This document shows, piece by piece, positions 25,901-28,900 of a stretch of 64,000 nucleotides of DNA (positions are counted from its first letter, which is position 1; each line of letters begins with the position of its first letter). Below the pieces are notes generated by a model. That model saw only the letters and a list, made by a program, of their open reading frames with translations. It searched no databases and had not been told where the DNA came from. A program made the position numbers and the translations under genes. The stretch comes from Bactericera cockerelli. Its lineage: Eukaryota; Arthropoda; Insecta; Hemiptera; Triozidae. The stretch is from NCBI GenBank assembly GCA_024516035.1, contig CM044959.1:27492605-27556604 (forward strand), in the 5' to 3' direction.

Positions 25901-28900
25901 AATTATCAAGAGACTTATTACGTGAAAAATATTTCCTTTAAACATAGAAAATTGACGTTTTTGATATCAGTTCTTTTTAATCATTCCAACACTTGACGAC
26001 TATTTTTACACGAAGTGTTTTTTGGGGGATTACACAAATCAAGAATCAAGAAGAAGTGAATATTTACATGCAGAATGTAAAGAAGTCTATCAGAAATACC
26101 ACATTCGCAAAACAATCAAACGGAGATTATCAGTTATAGCAGAAAAATTTTCATGCAGGAAGAGTGCGGAATACAATAAATATAAATTACACTGAAGATG
26201 CAGCCTACATATGGATCAGCAAATACTTATAACAGCAGAAAACTGTATGAATTGTAACCAGTTGACATTGTTTGTTCCCATGAAATAAAAATGTTTTGTC
26301 TATTTGAAATTTTCAATTACCTATGTATGTTTGTCTCTTTGTATTCAAAAATAATCATGTATCTAATAAATGTGTTGCTGTATTAAACAATGTACTAATG
26401 AATAATTTCTTTACAGTTGGCCAACTAAATAATTTATTTTATGGAAAGATGAAAATGGAACATATCTACTCGCGACATTCATAGTTAGAGACCTAGTTTT
26501 TGTTGACTGCAGCTTCAAAAACTTAGGTATCTGACTCAAGCACGATCAAACATACAAACATAATAATAAAAATAGAAAGTAGTAATTAGCACTTTTCAAA
26601 AATGATCCATTCTCATTTCGCCTCATGTACTGTTTATAATGATTGATAGTTCTTTATGTTGATTATTATGCATTATTCATTTACCTTTATGTAACTATTT
26701 ATCATAGTTTATTCTTATTGATTGAAAGTTTAGGCTACATTTAATTTTATGCCATTTGAGTAACTTACATAATATATTTTTGTTTTTATTACCAACTATT
26801 TTCCAGATGTCCTTTGAGAGCTCGACTGTTATTACAGTAAACTTGTCAGTACAAACAGTACCTAACTTAAGAGAGACTAAGCAGAACTCAAGAACTCAAT
26901 TGACACTTCATATACGACGAAATAAGACTGCCAAACATTGTATGTAAATAATGATGATTATCTTATTTAAGAAAATCATGCGTGATATGCTTCTGTGCAG
27001 TAACAATGTTGATGAAGTAGAATGTTATGTAAAGTGTGTGTATACTAGTTGTGTTATTGACTCGAATGCGAGTGCAATAATTTTGGGCATCTGAGGGATG
27101 TGCCAGAACCTGAGGGCAGGTTCATTTTTTGAAGGGTGGTAGATTTGTCACCGGAGCGACCTAGATATGAAAAACAATGTGTTTGCAATTTTTGTAAACA
27201 TGGGTCCTCCTGGCATGACAACGACCAAACCTCGGGGCAGTCGAAGTGAGTGAGTTCTAGCGAGTGGTTGAGTTCCTGCCGGTGAGTCCAATTTCCATCT
27301 ACCTTATTATTTTCGATAGGCTCTCAGAGGACAACTCTATATTACAGTGTTACACCCTTCATTAAATAAATAATATATTTAAGGTACAAGAATTATTTAA
27401 TTCTTTTTATTTATCACTCATTTCTTTTCTTAAACACTAAGGCGCTTGTTGGAACTTTGTTAATGATTCGAACTCTATTTTTATAGAACCGCATCATTGG
27501 CAGGGATTCCGCTAACTTGTGTTCTTAGTCGTTCCACCCCAAAAAGAGATTAGGACTGCCGGGGTCGGTAACAAATACTAAATTTTAAGGCACCTACCAA
27601 GAACAATAGGTAACCCATTGCAGTAGCAGAAAATAAATAATGTTGAGTTCATTGTTTCCTCGAAAAGTGATGGTAAAGAATTAATGAGAGTAACTTCAGT
27701 AGTAAAAAATAATGGAAGAAACAGAGAACAGACTAGCCAACCCTTACAAGCCAGGCTATCTTGCAGTTTCCACAGGGTTTAATGGCTTATAAAGAAAAGT
27801 CCAAGTCCTCACGATGCGCGATGGTTGATCGCACATAGAAATATGTGGTTCAGGACGAGCCAACTTTGAAATAAAGTTGGCTGGAGACCATCACTCACCC
27901 CTCCAGCTGTAGCCAAGCTGGCTACAACAACAACATATGTAGAGGTCCATTTAAAACTGCCTTACTATTAAAATTGACAAGTCACAGATTTTTTTATCTC
28001 AGTTGTATAATTAGTTCTCAAAATGCATGTTTTTTATGTATAGCATAAGTTACAAATACATATGTATAATTTTAAGTATGGGAGAATGAGCTATGGTTCA
28101 AGACTTTAGGGCAGCAGTTCATTTTTATACCGGTTTCATTTATTTTTTGGGTACCTTAGGACTGCAAAATCGATAAAAAAAAAAAAAATAAGTGCTACCA
28201 TTGAGATTGGCACATCATGGACAGGCAAGGTTCTATTAAAAAATATGTAGGCCGATTACACATCTATTCCTTAAATTTAAAATATTTATTCCATTTGTAC
28301 GACTGCAGACTGAGCAAGGTACAAGTGTTGAGTCATAACTTCCTGGGTGTTGGTTTCAGGCGGTGGTGGAGTTCCAGTCTTGACATCTCTCCCTGAGTCT
28401 TCTCCCTGTGATAGTTCCAGCTTCAAGAAACGCAAGAGACGCAAGAAGAGAAAACGAGAGGGGGTAAGTGCCTTGGAAAAAGATGATCACAGCCAGCCAA
28501 TAGGTATTCTAATAATAATGTGCGCGAAATAAGATTATAATTGATTTATACATCTTAAATAACACAAAAGTTCATTTTCACCCTAGTCGTTTTCTTATTT
28601 TATTATTGGTAATGATTTTTTCTTTGGTTGTATTCCAGGTGGCAGAGGAAGAATATGAATCCAGCTCTGAAGATCAGTGCAGTCAGTCAGGTGCCAGCGA
28701 ACAGCTCGACTCCAAAACGACATCCGACTCCGGAGTTCACACTCACAACAGCGGTGAATCCACCCCAGTGACTCCACCTCTCTCCATTTCATTTCACCCT
28801 CACGTCCCATGTCACCCTATCCCACCCTTCACTTCTACAGATGAAGATTCCACCCCCGACATGACCGCTTCTATGCCTTGCTTCAGTAGTCAGATTCCTG

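Larger units (their letters stand above)
21567..26030 (+). repeat. Large tandem duplication, second unit (A-B-D-foldback)
   Basis: Begins with tttattttttataggatagg, the same point inside block A as 12217 onward, and ends with the second foldback palindrome. It represents the state without the LINE: aaaatctagcttactagacttttaacc at 23985-24005 runs straight through the position where the LINE sits in the first unit. Confidence 0.7.
3628..27573 (+). mobile_element. Ty3/gypsy LTR retrotransposon, split by about 17 kb of internal insertions
   Basis: Two 428-bp LTRs (3628-4055 and 27146-27573) start TGTCACC, end GGTAACA, and read as identical throughout. The four bases before the left LTR (3624-3627) and after the right LTR (27574-27577) are both AATA, as expected for a target-site duplication. 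This argues that the two LTRs belong to one insertion rather than to an element plus a solo LTR. Gag and pol lie at 4375-9398. The sequence from about 9990 to 26030 looks like other repeats inserted before the 3' LTR. The whole element lies in the sense direction inside the large intron of the lysine-rich gene. I see no env frame. Confidence 0.8.

Noticed and set aside
25450..25996. Mirror-image open frames on both strands
   Set aside because: They arise from the palindrome; identical peptides are predicted from both arms.
26756..26947. Env-like gene of the gypsy element before the 3' LTR
   Set aside because: Only a 63-codon frame without signal peptide, transmembrane segment or fusion motif.
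27146..27573. Solo LTR independent of the gypsy element
   Set aside because: AATA on its right matches AATA on the left of the 5' LTR, and the bases on its left do not, so it is better read as the 3' LTR of the same element.
28606..28638. ATG at 28606 as the start of the long lysine-rich frame
   Set aside because: The frame before 28639 reads through a pyrimidine-rich acceptor (tattccag), and splicing to 28360-28463 keeps phase; the ATG lies in the intron.
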